From contig OX352765.1 in the NCBI GenBank assembly GCA_947095585.1, positions 87,938,965 to 88,002,964 of the forward strand: DNA of 64,000 bases, in the 5' to 3' direction. Positions 46,150 to 56,479 of this stretch are shown one piece after another. Source of the DNA: Nephrocerus scutellatus (taxonomy: Eukaryota; Arthropoda; Insecta; Diptera; Pipunculidae). The notes under the pieces are model-generated. The model had not been told where the DNA came from. It made no database searches and worked only from the letters and a program-made list of their open reading frames with translations. Every line of letters starts with the position of its first letter. Positions within the stretch are counted from its first letter, which is position 1. Made by a program: the position numbers and the translations under genes.

Positions 46150-48765
46150 GCATTCGCGCGCATTATATACAGTGTGAGTGCAGTCGAACCAAATCAAGTA
46201 CGAGGTGAGTGGCCGATTAATTCTTAAATTTTACCCACAGTACTAGCTGGTATTATTATACCCCGAATCCTGGGTCCTTTATCTTAGTCATAATGTTTGT
46301 GACGTAGCAGTTATCCTGAATGTGTTATTCCTCTCTTCTGCTCCTGTTAAAAATAATGAAAATTCCGGAATTATTAAAGGGTCCATAAGCTTATTGATAT
46401 AAATTGAGGCAACTCTCTCTGAAGCTAGGTTGCTTCAATCTTACCACAGCACTAACCAGATGATAATCTTCTCAAGTTTCATATAAATTTGATTCTTACT
46501 TTTCCTGCACTCAGCGAAGTTATGATGTAACATAATCGTTATTATCCTTTAACTGTTAATATCTATAATATTGTCATATAACAAAAACTACACCCAACTA
46601 TATTTTGTTTATAAAATCAAAGCTACGACGCGACTCAAGATGAAATTTCCAGAGATGGGTAAACTTTCTTCTTCGAATTTCACACCACGTCATTAAAAAT
46701 ATTGATTCACGAAAGTATCCGAAGCACCAAAAAAAGATAATAAATAAATCCATAACTCATCGAATCGAAATCATTACGAGTTCTCTTCACAGAGATTGCC
46801 TCCACCTCTTCCAATGCACATATGAGGAAATCTCTTCAATTGAAATAATTTCTGCCAAATCATTTCTCAAGGATCCAAATGAAGGCAATGAATTTTGAAT
46901 TGAAGTTTGTATAGTATGTGTGTGTGTGTTTGTGTGACACTCAATGTGCAATTTACATAATTTCGTATGATCGCTTCCTTCGATGGCATAAGAAACGATA
47001 GAGATATTTTCGACAATCGCAACTGAAGGAGTGCAGAGTGCGGTTCACTAGATACAAATTTTGTTTACAAGGATTTCAAATGCATATGTTATGGCTATGG
47101 CCACAATTTACTCTCTGCAATAGCATTATGTTTTGCAATTGATTTCTGGTAAAATCTTTGGCGTAAGATGATTTTCCGGATTTCTTTTGCCAACACCACC
47201 ACCGGCAGGCGATCCGCTTTTCATTTTAACGAATGCAACGAAATGCAAACGAAGATCCGGGAATGCGAACAACTACAGTCGAACAGACAAACGATTATGC
47301 GGCAAAGACCTTTGACCGAATTGATTTTAAGGCTCAACGAGCATTATCCATGCACGACGGACCATTTGTTCATATGATAGACGAGTGTATATTGTTCCAT
47401 AGGAATAGTGTTGTTGGCAATATGTATATTGTATGGTAAAGGTGTAATAGATATGTGTACCTCTTGTCGTCTGTACACAAACACTGCTCCGCTGAGCTAC
47501 TCGTACGTATGTTCGAAGTACGTGCTTACGCGCTTAAAAACGAACGATCCGCATAATTTGTCTGATGTGAGTTTAAGTAACGTACCAGTATGTGCCGTGC
47601 CATGCCTTGCTGTGACGTGACGTGCCGTGTCGTTCGTGCCATTTTGTGCTTGTCGAGGCATAAAATTTGCCATCCCATACCCCGTCACATACAGCGACCC
47701 ATCAGCGAAGGATATGATATTTTTACGAAGTTCAAGCGTCGTCGCACTATTAGTGATAGGACAGAGTAGAGGTTTTGCCACGTTTCTGATTGAGACGTTC
47801 AGAAGGATTAATTTTAAACTGTTGCACTTATTATACGAGATTTTTTTAGTTTTTTGTTATAGTTGTTGTTAACAGCTTTGCTTTTGCTCATTATAATGGA
47901 AGGATGATTTTAGAACAAATGTAACTACTCAGTGCGAAAACATTGCTGTGTGAGAAAAGTATACAGTCCAGGTAGTTATGTGGAGAGAAAAAACGGTTAT
48001 TTTTACACTTCGATTTACTGCGTTTGTAACATATCTAGTATGACTTTACTTTGGTAAAAATAAATTAAGGCCAATGTTATGAGTTAAAAATAAATCGTTG
48101 TTGCGTTACCGTGCTTTAACAGGCATTATCATTCAATAACCGTAACATTCAAAACAAAAACATAGTCCCTAGTCCCAAGTGCAGTTTGCAGCAAACCTAA
48201 AAACACCAAAACATACCGCAGGAACAAGTAAACTGGTAACCCCTTCCAAGCTCTGTATGAAAATAAAAACCAAAAGGAAATTCAAGTAGAAGAGGCGAAA
48301 GCCCCGTTCTTTACGACCACCAGCTTAATATCTACGAGAAGCGCCGTCTCAACAACTTGTAACTGCACTTAAAAATAAAACAGGAGGAGAGTTTGCATTG
48401 CTCCAGTTAAATTAAGTATTCTCTGGGAAACCAGAATACAAGCCTCGATTATCGAATCATATCGTAAAATTGTTGCCACTTTAGAAGCAGATAACAAATT
48501 TCTAATACCCACACAGATTAAAGAGTTCTGAGGGTATAACCGTAGTAATAAAGGGAATTGGGTCTATCGTATCGCCTCAAGAGATAAGTGAGGAACTGAC
48601 CGCTAAGAGCTTTTGAATAAAAAGCGTGAATCGCGAGTAAATCCCTCAACCAATATGTTCAAAGTTGAGTTGGAACCTGAAGCAGCAAAAGCAAAAGGGA
48701 CTCATGAAAACTATAACACGAGGTATCTCCTATACAGAAGAGCTCTAGTGGAAGAGCCACATAAA
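46150..48765. other. Interval with no supported gene
   Basis: AT-rich sequence. A short TG run lies near 46917-46930 and a CGTG-rich stretch at 47585-47640. ORFs up to 94 codons overlap in different frames without domains. Confidence 0.45.
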
Positions 48766-48771
48766 CGTAGG

Positions 48772-49032
48772 TCAAGTGCTGCACACAAACAACCGCAGTT
48801 TGTTGTTTAAGCTGATCGCATTGCTTCGCCATATCATGGATATCATTCCAAGTACAGATTTGACTTTGCCGATTCGGTTGACAATGTCCTGTTTGGTACC
48901 ACCTTCGGTCGAGACAATGCTCACAAGATATTGGAAACTGTGTACTCTCTCTACCGGTTGTCCAGCAATGTTAACTTGAGTTACTGAGTTAGTGCCGTTA
49001 CAACGGAGTCTCGGAGGTTGAAGAGGACACAA
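48772..49032 (-). pseudogene. LINE-B C-terminal fragment
   Basis: An 86-residue minus-strand ORF with SVTQVNIAGQPVERVHSFQY, then VSIVSTEGGTKQDIVNRIGK and MIWRSNAISLNNKL. It matches 58739-58452 closely. It is fused on its right side to LINE-A text. Confidence 0.87.
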
Positions 49033-50400
49033 GCCAGTCCATCCGCTTGTTGGAACCCGTTATAGATGTTGAATGGACTTGATAGTGACCCGGATATTTA
49101 AACTTAGCTTATAACATTGGTAATGAACAATTTACAAAGTCTTGTCAGTTTATTTGGGATACCGAACTCTCTCATGGCTTTATAAAGTTCTACCCTGGCG
49201 ATGCTATCATAGGTGGCTTCAAAGTCTATAGACAGCTGATGTAGTGAGCTTTGAAACTCTAGATATTTTAAGACTGTAAATTTGATCAGTTGTTTATTTG
49301 CCTGGGATGAAGCCACACTGATGATTTAAGCATATGGGGCTATCCTGCCTTGAAGGATAGAGGAGAAAATCTTATACGCGGTACTCAAAAATGTTATACC
49401 ACAATAATTGCTGCACGTTGTGATATCTTTCATCTTGTGTATGGGGGACACAGGATGCCTCTTCGGTAGTCTCTTTTGGCATTGCTTTTTAGTCCCATAC
49501 TTAAGCTATTAATTCGTAAACTGCTTGGTGCAGTGCGGAACCTCCTGACATAATCAGCTTTACTGGAATACCATCTGATCCCGAGGTCTTATTATTTTTA
49601 GGACGATTTATCGTTCTGCTGACTTCGTCTATGCTTGGCAGCGGAAGCGGCAGCATAGTGTGGTCTTCAGCCTATAGTGGAGGTCTTAGCTGGCTGTTTA
49701 GAAGCTTATGAAAATGCTCTTCCAATAGCTTTAAGATGCCTATGAGATTAGTGATCAGATCACCATCTTTGTCTTTGCAATATGTCCAACACGGTGTATA
49801 TTCCATCTTACCCCAGATTCTTTGGGAGAACTTCCGCGCCTGGTGCTGTCCTCGGAACTGTTTTTCAATATTTTTTAAACTCTTTTAACTTCGCGTACTC
49901 GCGTTTTATCATTTGTTGCAGCCGTTCCGTTCTCTATGACTACTGCCTATGATGGAGTCAGCTCTGTCAAACAGTCAGTATTCACAACAACTCAACTTAT
50001 ATGCCAATAGAAGAGGGCATCCAAAACTAGTACTAATGTCAGTATTATTAAGGCGTATCCATTTCTCTTCTATGCCCAACATCTCAGTCCCAGGACTAAC
50101 TTTCCCTGCTTTAAGGGTTAATGTGAGGGTAGTTGTTTCTGGCCTCTTCGTTGTGAAGGGAGGCCATTTTGTCTTGAATCTGGTTTGCGGGTGCAATCTG
50201 CGATCGGAATACCATACCAACAAGCTAGTGGTCCGAGTCAGCATTGGTAATTTGGTCCGTTCGTACCGTCATCAGGTTCGGGTTGTGGCGGCGGTCTATC
50301 TACACGTGGTATACATAGTTACGACTGGCACCACGGGAGATACCCAGTTGGCTTTGTCGATATTTGTACGCGCAAAGACCAAATTCTAACTGCCAGCTTC
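49033..50400 (-). pseudogene. LINE-A EN/RT remnant, second large copy
   Basis: Minus strand. Endonuclease-region text at 50400-50150 (AYKYRQSQLGIS, LTRTTSLLVWYSDRRLHPQT), then the linker AGKVSPGTEMLGIEEKWIRL (50110-50040), colinear with 4030-3970. RT N-terminal text follows at 49900-49550 with a degraded NNKTSGSDGI-type motif, then LLSTAYKIFSSILQ-equivalent text near 49370 and QLSIDFEATYDSIARVELYKAMREFGIPNKL (block A, split here at IDFEATYDS) at 49230-49120. Frameshifts throughout. Confidence 0.83.
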
Positions 50401-50562
50401 ATGACTAGTCCATTGTCAACAGTGCTCTCGTGTAAGTTATGAGTGTGACTGCTATGTATTATTTTTGATATATTTTTTCGTTCATATCCTCCAAAAAGTT
50501 CCAATTCCAATGGAGTTCCAGTTCGATTGAATCAATGTCCGAAATTGAATTGCAGAATCTGA

Positions 50563-50873
50563 TTATGGTAATTTTCTCGAAGCCGCGCGTCTCACTTCAG
50601 GACTAAGAAGAAGAATAAGCCGATGAAACAGTTAGAGCTCCGACGTGAAATGGTTGAGTTGAGAGATATAGTTGCCTGCTATAGATTGCCAGTTGTGCGA
50701 TGGTCTGCCCACCGGAACCTATCGAGCTTAACTATGGTTATTGTATCGAAGCTTCGCGTCTCACTTCAGGACTAAGAAGTAGAATAAGCCAATGAGACAG
50801 TTAGAGTTCCGACGTGAAATGGTTGAGTTGAAAAGCGATATTGTTTCCTGCTATAGATTGCCAGTTGTGCGAT
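50563..50873 (-). repeat. Tandem duplication (~170 bp) with LINE-A text at the junction
   Basis: 50563-50700 and 50732-50873 are near-identical (both contain CTCACTTCAGGACTAAGAAG and TGCTATAGATTGCCAGTTGT). The bases between them (TCTGCCCACCGGAACC, 50703-50718) match LINE-A at 2810-2825, so the repeated block is probably of LINE-A origin or was inserted in it. Confidence 0.82.
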
Positions 50874-50879
50874 CAAATA

Positions 50880-51280
50880 TGCCTTTCAGCACCATAACAC
50901 TGCCAGAGGCAAGACTCACTGTGCTTGCATTCAATTCAAAATATTTGGAGGTGTCGTTGTAGAGAGTGGCTTCATAAAAGAAGGATATTTACTAATGTAA
51001 CAAAAATCTATTTAAAATATACAAAGAAATCATCCGGTTGGATTTTGTAACATATTTTAAGGCTTTTTTATTCGGTTGTTGTGAATGATATAACATATAA
51101 TACATAGTAATTAATCGCACATGAGTACATATAAAGGAACAAAAATATATTATGTACAATTACACAGGACCCCACATGTTTCAAATAACGAAGTTTCGAT
51201 TCTCAATTTGTTATTTGTTTCAACTGCAACCACTCCTCTTCCTCGAACCTACAGCTAACCAGCCAGGAAACAGAAGATCT
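50880..51280. other. Interval downstream of the 459-residue gene
   Basis: No ORF or repeat recognised. AT-rich 3' flank of the minus-strand gene. Confidence 0.5.
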
Positions 51281-51312
51281 TTTATTTGATAAATTACCCT
51301 AAAATATTTATT
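51281..51312 (-). terminator. Two poly(A) signals for the 459-residue gene
   Basis: The minus strand carries AATAAA at 51312-51307 and again at 51286-51281, about 83 and 109 bases after the stop codon. A 3' UTR of about 100-130 nt would result. Confidence 0.7.
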
Positions 51313-51394
51313 GCAATTCACAATAAGCAACTGAAAAAAAAATACTGCGAATACGACTCATGACTCCGATCTCTTTGTAATGAAACGATGCAAA

Positions 51395-52774
51395 TCAAAA
51401 CGTCGATATTTTCCACTGGCACTCTAATAACTCGGGTTTTTTCCTATTCTTCTTGGTAAGAATGTAACGACCCTCATCCTCCATCAAGATATCAGACAAA
51501 CAAAGATATCCTTTGTTATGCAAATTCTTAATAAAAACGTAGTCACCAATTGGGTAAATCTGCCATGCAGATTGTTTGCCAGTGCTTCCTCCAGACGTCA
51601 GCACAATACTATAGGGCCATAACATGGCTACTTTCTTATCGTAAGCATACATGTACTCATTCTTATTGTACTCACTGACAAATTCAAAAGAGAAATCTTC
51701 GTCCACATATTGCTTTGCAATCCAGCTGGTTCGAATGCCCGGATATTGAAGGTCCACTGATAAAACATAACGACGACTCGGTAGCATTATGACATCGTCC
51801 GCAGGCGAATAAATGTACTCTTCATAGCCAACATTGAAAAAGGTTACTTTATCAGTGAAAAATAAATTTTTTAACGAATGAGGTAACTTGCTGATCGCTT
51901 GATCGACAAATGCAGTATCCAAATTAAAATCTGATAACTGTTTCAGGCGTTTTAAGCTCTGTGCCATGACTTGGTTTGCCCGATCGTTGGAGCGTTGCAT
52001 TCGTTCTGCAGATAACTTTTTTGAAATATATAGCAGCGCTGCGGCACTTTGTCTCTTTTGTTTCTCGTTGTACATTACTTTTATAAGCTCTTCAGTTGGG
52101 ATCTTATTGTAGACTTCATCGATTACTTTTCTAATTAAATCGTCCGAGAACTTATATTTGAATAACTCAGTGAACAGCTTTTGAATACTGATGCTCTGCT
52201 GATAGTTTCCATCGATTAAAGCTTTTGCATTCCTAATGATTGCATTACTAACATCAACATCACGTAGTTTCGTCACTATCACCTCTTGCGATGTTGTATT
52301 TCCAATGACATGTACAGACAACGATCGATAGAGTTCAATTAACTTAAACACATCCATGTCTCCATGTAAATTCATTAAATTCCATAATTCTACCAATACG
52401 CTACAACGAACCGAACGTTGTAATGCTGCTTTCCCAAAATCATTTATAAAATAAAAATTGTTCGAATTATTGTTATAAACAGCTTGAATTATTGTTGCAA
52501 TTCCCGGCGAAGAGACACCCATTTCAATGATTTTATTATCAGCCTCAAGGAATCTAAAAGACTGGATGTCCCTGACGATATCGATCGACGAGAAATTGAA
52601 ATTGCTCCAGTTTGTCACGTCGGTATCGACGTCGACATCAGTTGTTGCATTTGCATTGCAGAACGCAACTGATACCGGCTGATATGACTGTACTTCCAGT
52701 GGAAATGGAACGTTGGCAATAAAGGCCAAAAGGAATGTATTCTGCAACATCCGTCGGGTTTGCACAGTTTTCAC
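51395..52774 (-). CDS. Secreted 459-residue protein, helical domain plus probable beta-trefoil
   Basis: The only host-like gene I can support: one uninterrupted exon of 460 codons with a TGA stop. Residues 9-30 (MLQNTFLLAFIANVPFPLEV) form a signal-peptide core, with likely cleavage after VQS30; the start could be M1 or M9. Sequons at N42, N55, N60, N102 and N159 support a secreted glycoprotein. Residues 65-300 look all-helical and charged. Residues 307-459 show three W-x-[IA]/hydrophobic strand repeats: W351-IAK then FSFEF, W404-QI then YVFIKN, and W454-KI at the end, spaced 53 and 50 apart, as expected of a beta-trefoil. The order, helices then trefoil, recalls Lepidopteran 30K-type lipoproteins (Lipoprotein_11), but I see no direct sequence match and the protein is much longer. 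Cysteines: C39, C124, C425, C452. Role unknown. Confidence 0.88.
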   Translation of the reverse strand: MKTVQTRRMLQNTFLLAFIANVPFPLEVQSYQPVSVAFCNANATTDVDVDTDVTNWSNFNFSSIDIVRDIQSFRFLEADNKIIEMGVSSPGIATIIQAVYNNNSNNFYFINDFGKAALQRSVRCSVLVELWNLMNLHGDMDVFKLIELYRSLSVHVIGNTTSQEVIVTKLRDVDVSNAIIRNAKALIDGNYQQSISIQKLFTELFKYKFSDDLIRKVIDEVYNKIPTEELIKVMYNEKQKRQSAAALLYISKKLSAERMQRSNDRANQVMAQSLKRLKQLSDFNLDTAFVDQAISKLPHSLKNLFFTDKVTFFNVGYEEYIYSPADDVIMLPSRRYVLSVDLQYPGIRTSWIAKQYVDEDFSFEFVSEYNKNEYMYAYDKKVAMLWPYSIVLTSGGSTGKQSAWQIYPIGDYVFIKNLHNKGYLCLSDILMEDEGRYILTKKNRKKPELLECQWKISTF

Positions 52775-52857
52775 AGATCTACGTTAAACAAAACTTAACG
52801 CAGATATAGAAATGATAACCCGATGAAAAAGTTTCACTCAACGTCTTAGATACTTCA

Positions 52858-52893
52858 GTCTGACAGAATGTGATCTGGCAGCGCTTTTATATA
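52858..52893 (-). promoter_or_regulatory. Core promoter (TATA box and initiator) of the 459-residue gene
   Basis: Minus strand: TATATAAAA at 52893-52885, then an arthropod-type initiator TCAGAC at 52863-52858 whose A is 52861, 32 bases from the first T of the TATA box. This predicts an 87-nt 5' UTR. An AGATAA (52922-52917), a GATA-factor-type site, lies about 56 bases upstream of the start. The strong TATA/Inr layout is typical of regulated, tissue-specific insect genes. Confidence 0.75.
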
Positions 52894-52922
52894 TCTCCCT
52901 CAGAAGTCATAAACTATTATCT

Positions 52923-53870
52923 CATATTCGGCCGATCATTTCTGAGTGTACGCAACACACACCTCTAACTTAGATATTAATTAACTTTTGGTCTCTGCGC
53001 ACTGGCGATATCGTAATACCCTCTGTACCTGTCAAACATATATGCGTCAACTAAGCTTTAAGATTTCTATTGCTTAAGCCAGGCAATAATGTTAAAAAAG
53101 ACGGAAACTTTTTTATTTGATAATTAAAATAAACAAACACTCAACTTTAATCTTTTAATATAATATGTCATTAAAAAAAACCCTATAATGTTAACATAAA
53201 TTTGAAAATTCTTTTGAATTCGAAACACCAAAAAATACAGTAAATAAAAGATAAAAGATAACAGGTAATTAGAGATATATGCATGGAACCTTCAAGATAT
53301 ACACATAGCTTTTCACAAATTATAAATTAATATTAAAACAGTACTATGAACAAAAGATAATAGCTTTTAATGCGTTATAAGTTAAGCTTCAAGTCCACAG
53401 TTTAGATCAGACAAACTATCTTTACCTAATGCTTTACGGATTCATGCCACTACTGGCATATCGATAATGTTTTCGCAGCATTTCCTCCATGTGGCACGTC
53501 TGGATCGTCTTAATTCAGAGTTGTATGATTCAAAAGGGCGATGGCGAACCTATATTCGTCCCAACTCTTAGTGCAGTGTTTAGCAGTGTTGAAGAGCTTT
53601 CTAACTTTCTAACTAAGCTTAGCCAGCTGGTCGTTCCACCAGGGAACCTATCGTTTACACAAGCTGGTTTTAGGAAGACAGTTGTCTTGATAAGAAGTGA
53701 GCAACACATCATTAAGTTGATTGCTGCTTCACCTGCCTTTGGGTCACCAATTCCTTCGTTATGATTTCTGATATTGAAAGAAAGTTAATTCTCGTGATGG
53801 TCAAGCAGGCCATCTTTGGCACTTGCTGCACGCGTTTGATGATTAACTTACTTCGCCTATTCCGTAGACG
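52923..53870. other. Upstream flank of the 459-residue gene, no other gene seen
   Basis: AT-rich. A 91-codon plus-strand ORF (53489-53764) has no domain and overlaps ORFs on the other strand. Any enhancers of the gene would lie here, but none can be recognised with confidence. Confidence 0.45.
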
Positions 53871-54066
53871 TTTAATAATAATAATAATATTCGGCGTGAC
53901 AGACCATTGCGAAATGATAACCTTTCCGTGACAAGTTATTAGTCTCGGACGTTCGTCATACATTCGAAAGAAATGGCACACCGTGAAATATATTTTTTGG
54001 TGTTACTGGGATTCAAACCACGAACCTCCTGCTTAGCAGCCATCCACTGAGCCCACTACGGCGCCC
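53871..54066 (-). mobile_element. tRNA-derived SINE, copy 2 (best preserved)
   Basis: Minus strand: head GGGCGCCGTAGTGGGCTCAG, A box GGCTCAGTGGATGG, B box GGTTTGAATCC (54019-54009), then CCCAGTAACACCAAAAAATA, a body with TTTCACGG and TCGAATGTATGACG, and a 3' tail of ATT repeats at 53890-53873. About 196 bp in all. The body matches copy 1 at 25.1 kb. It has the expected order of a pol III SINE; the source tRNA cannot be named with confidence. Confidence 0.8.
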
Positions 54067-54139
54067 ACAGACCTTTAGTAAGTCCGCTTATACCCTAGGC
54101 TCTTGTATGAGACCAATGGTTATATTTTCTTAGGCGAAA

Positions 54140-55066
54140 CACTTGCGAAGAGAAGCGGATAGGCAGCCTTAGCCTGGCCAACACGGTAGTTTACAGTACC
54201 TACCTGTGCAGGTATTGAGCTTTATCATGGAGGCGTCATCTGTTGCCAGTATGGGTTGAAGGAACGCACATTCCCTCTTCCTCTGTACTATCTTCTATGA
54301 CTTGGCGTTTTGCAAAGAGATAGTTGTCAGCATCCTTTCTGATGATAGCTCTAGATTCTGTGGAAAGAACAGACGGACGATGTGTGGTTTAGGAAATGAT
54401 CCCTCTTCCACCAACGTCACTTTCAAACCACTCTTAACTCTAAACCTCTCAAAATTTGAGCGCATCTGTAGGAGCAGATGAAAACTAGCCATCCCGATTT
54501 GAAATGTGAGCCACTATCGGCCATCTCAATTGAGAAGTCTATAACCGCTTCTTGAAATAAAAAAACCATTTGCTCAGTTGTGAGAGGGTTAGTTGAAAGT
54601 TTGGTCGGAAAAACACCCAACCTGACAGCACTAGCCAGTTGGCTAAGTGTGGATACATCAGATGTTTTATAAACCCGTCTCAGTGTTGCTGGATCAGTAG
54701 CCCATCTAATGCCTTCCCAATAGAAGGGCATACGGATTTTTCCGAGATGACGCTACATGTTTCAACGATTATGAATGCGTCAGAATTTCAAGTGGCTGAT
54801 TTCACATCCTCAGTTCTGACAACCTCGCGAGTTTAACATGGAGCCCGTATGGCTTCGCCGTAGGGTTCGGTTACTAAATACCAGACCGAGCAGTAGAGTC
54901 CAACATGGGGTTGGCCGTCGAGAGCTCAACAGTTTCTCTAGATACAGCGTTCTCCTCAACAGCAGGACTCCAGGTTGATGCGCTTTGAGATGTATCGGTC
55001 TCATAATTATTATTTTTTGTTTCTATTGTATCCACGAGTTTCCGGGAAAGGAGGTCGCTCATGATA
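54140..55066 (-). pseudogene. Degenerate LINE ORF1-like region (DUF4780-like)
   Basis: Minus strand. An ORF starts MSDLLSRKLVDTIETKNNNY (55062) and is followed after frameshifts by ATDPATLRRVYKTSDVSTLS (54700-54640), then GSHFKSGWLVFICS, RGLELRVV, and finally VTLVEEGSFPKPHIVRLFFP and NLELSSERMLTTISLQNAKS (54430-54295). The PHIVRLFFP and ISLQNAK blocks resemble the ORF1 domain annotated as DUF4780 in insect retroelements, from memory only. The text is spread over several frames, so it is dead. It lies head-to-head with the LINE-F RT and could be the inverted front part of the same element. Confidence 0.55.
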
Positions 55067-55374
55067 GAGTAGGGAATGCTATGGAAAAGCCAGCTTAAAC
55101 GGAGTCCGCATACTATCGACTAAGCACCCTCTTATACATGAATGGCGTATGCTGTTCCACTTTGGACTAGGAATACCTTCTACTGAGGATAGGACTAGTC
55201 CGGCGTGGGACCATCATGCTACCCTCGTAGCATGACACCTACACGTTGGACCGTGGGGATACAATCAGAACTCTACTCCAGATTCATTTCCCAGATTCGT
55301 CTACTCGTGTACCATACACGTTACCGAACACATCTGACCAAAGGGTCTGTACTACCAGTAGGGTAAATAGTTAA

Positions 55375-56470
55375 TTCAGTAAAATCTTTAGTCCGGATAA
55401 GGCTAAATAGGTAGTAGGCTCTTTGAAAACTTTCAAGGCTCCCGACGGTGATGGGATCTCTCCAACGCTTCTACAGGAAGATATCAACCGTGTATGATTA
55501 CTTTATTTAGCTACAGCTGGGGTACATTCATACTATCTGGAGATGGGTAAATGTGATATTTATCCCCAAACCAGGCAATTGGCATAATAAGCTGCCTAAA
55601 TCATACAGACCTATAAGTCTTAAATCATTCGTCCTCAAAACCATGGAGAGACTTTTTGATAAGAGGCCGATTAGAATTGTCTACCCCTCTGCACTATAGT
55701 CACTTTGCGTACAGAAAACGCAAATACACAGATTATGTCCTGTATCTTGTAAAGAAGATAGAAGGAACTTTTCGTTCCAAGGAGGTGGCCCTGTGTTCCT
55801 TTCTCGGCTTTGAGGGCGCACTCGAGAACACTGGCTACGACCCTATTGCAAGGGCAATCAAGTGCCCACCTCAAGGCGGAGTGCTTTCTCCCCTTCTATG
55901 GTCACTAGTCATTGACAATCTTCTAGTCGATCTACAGAGATCAGGCTACATTGCCATTGGTTATGTGGACGATTTGGCGATTATTATTAATGGAAAAAAC
56001 TGCACGACTATCCCTAGTGTCATGCAAGGGGCTTTAATACACGTTTTAGAATGGTGCAGCAGATAAGGACTATCTATCAATCCTTGAAAAACCGTTCTAG
56101 TGCCTTTGAAGAGAGGAATACTTATCAATTCGGGACCTATCATCATCAAATGTACCACGTTTGATTGAAGTTAAATTTGTCGGCGTCATTCTTGATGAAT
56201 TTTCATATCAAATCAGCCATCGAATGCGCCTCTAGTGGCTTGTGAGACACTAGACGCCTCTACGGCAGTACTTGGGGTCTAAATCCTAAAATTATACATG
56301 GGATGTATAAAATGATGATGAGACCTATTATCACCTACTTGGCAATCCTTTGGTGGCCTAAAGTTCTTAAACGAACAACGGTCCCTGGGCAACAGAGAAT
56401 TGCAGGCAGCGAATCTGCAGACCAAGTAGCTAGGTCTGGCTCGGAATCTGCTTTTCATAATAACATCTTA
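55375..56470 (+). pseudogene. LINE-F reverse transcriptase with RNase H stub
   Basis: Plus strand. Starts LKTFKAPDGDGISPTLLQED (RT substrate motif, about 55420-55480), then VNVIFIPKPGNWHNKLPKSY and RPISLKSFVLKTMERLFDK (55545-55665). A 136-residue ORF (55656-56066) has EVALCSFLGFEGALENTGYD (block A; the catalytic Asp reads Gly), CPPQGGVLSPLLWSLVIDNL (block B) and an intact YVDDLAI box (about 55965). A final ORF (56303-56485) joins the thumb (MMRPIITYLAILWWPK) directly to the RNase H end (VPGQQRIAGSESADQVARSG), so the region between them is deleted. Inactive, I/LOA/R1-like by its RNase H. Confidence 0.87.
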
Positions 56471-56479
56471 CTCGCATGT

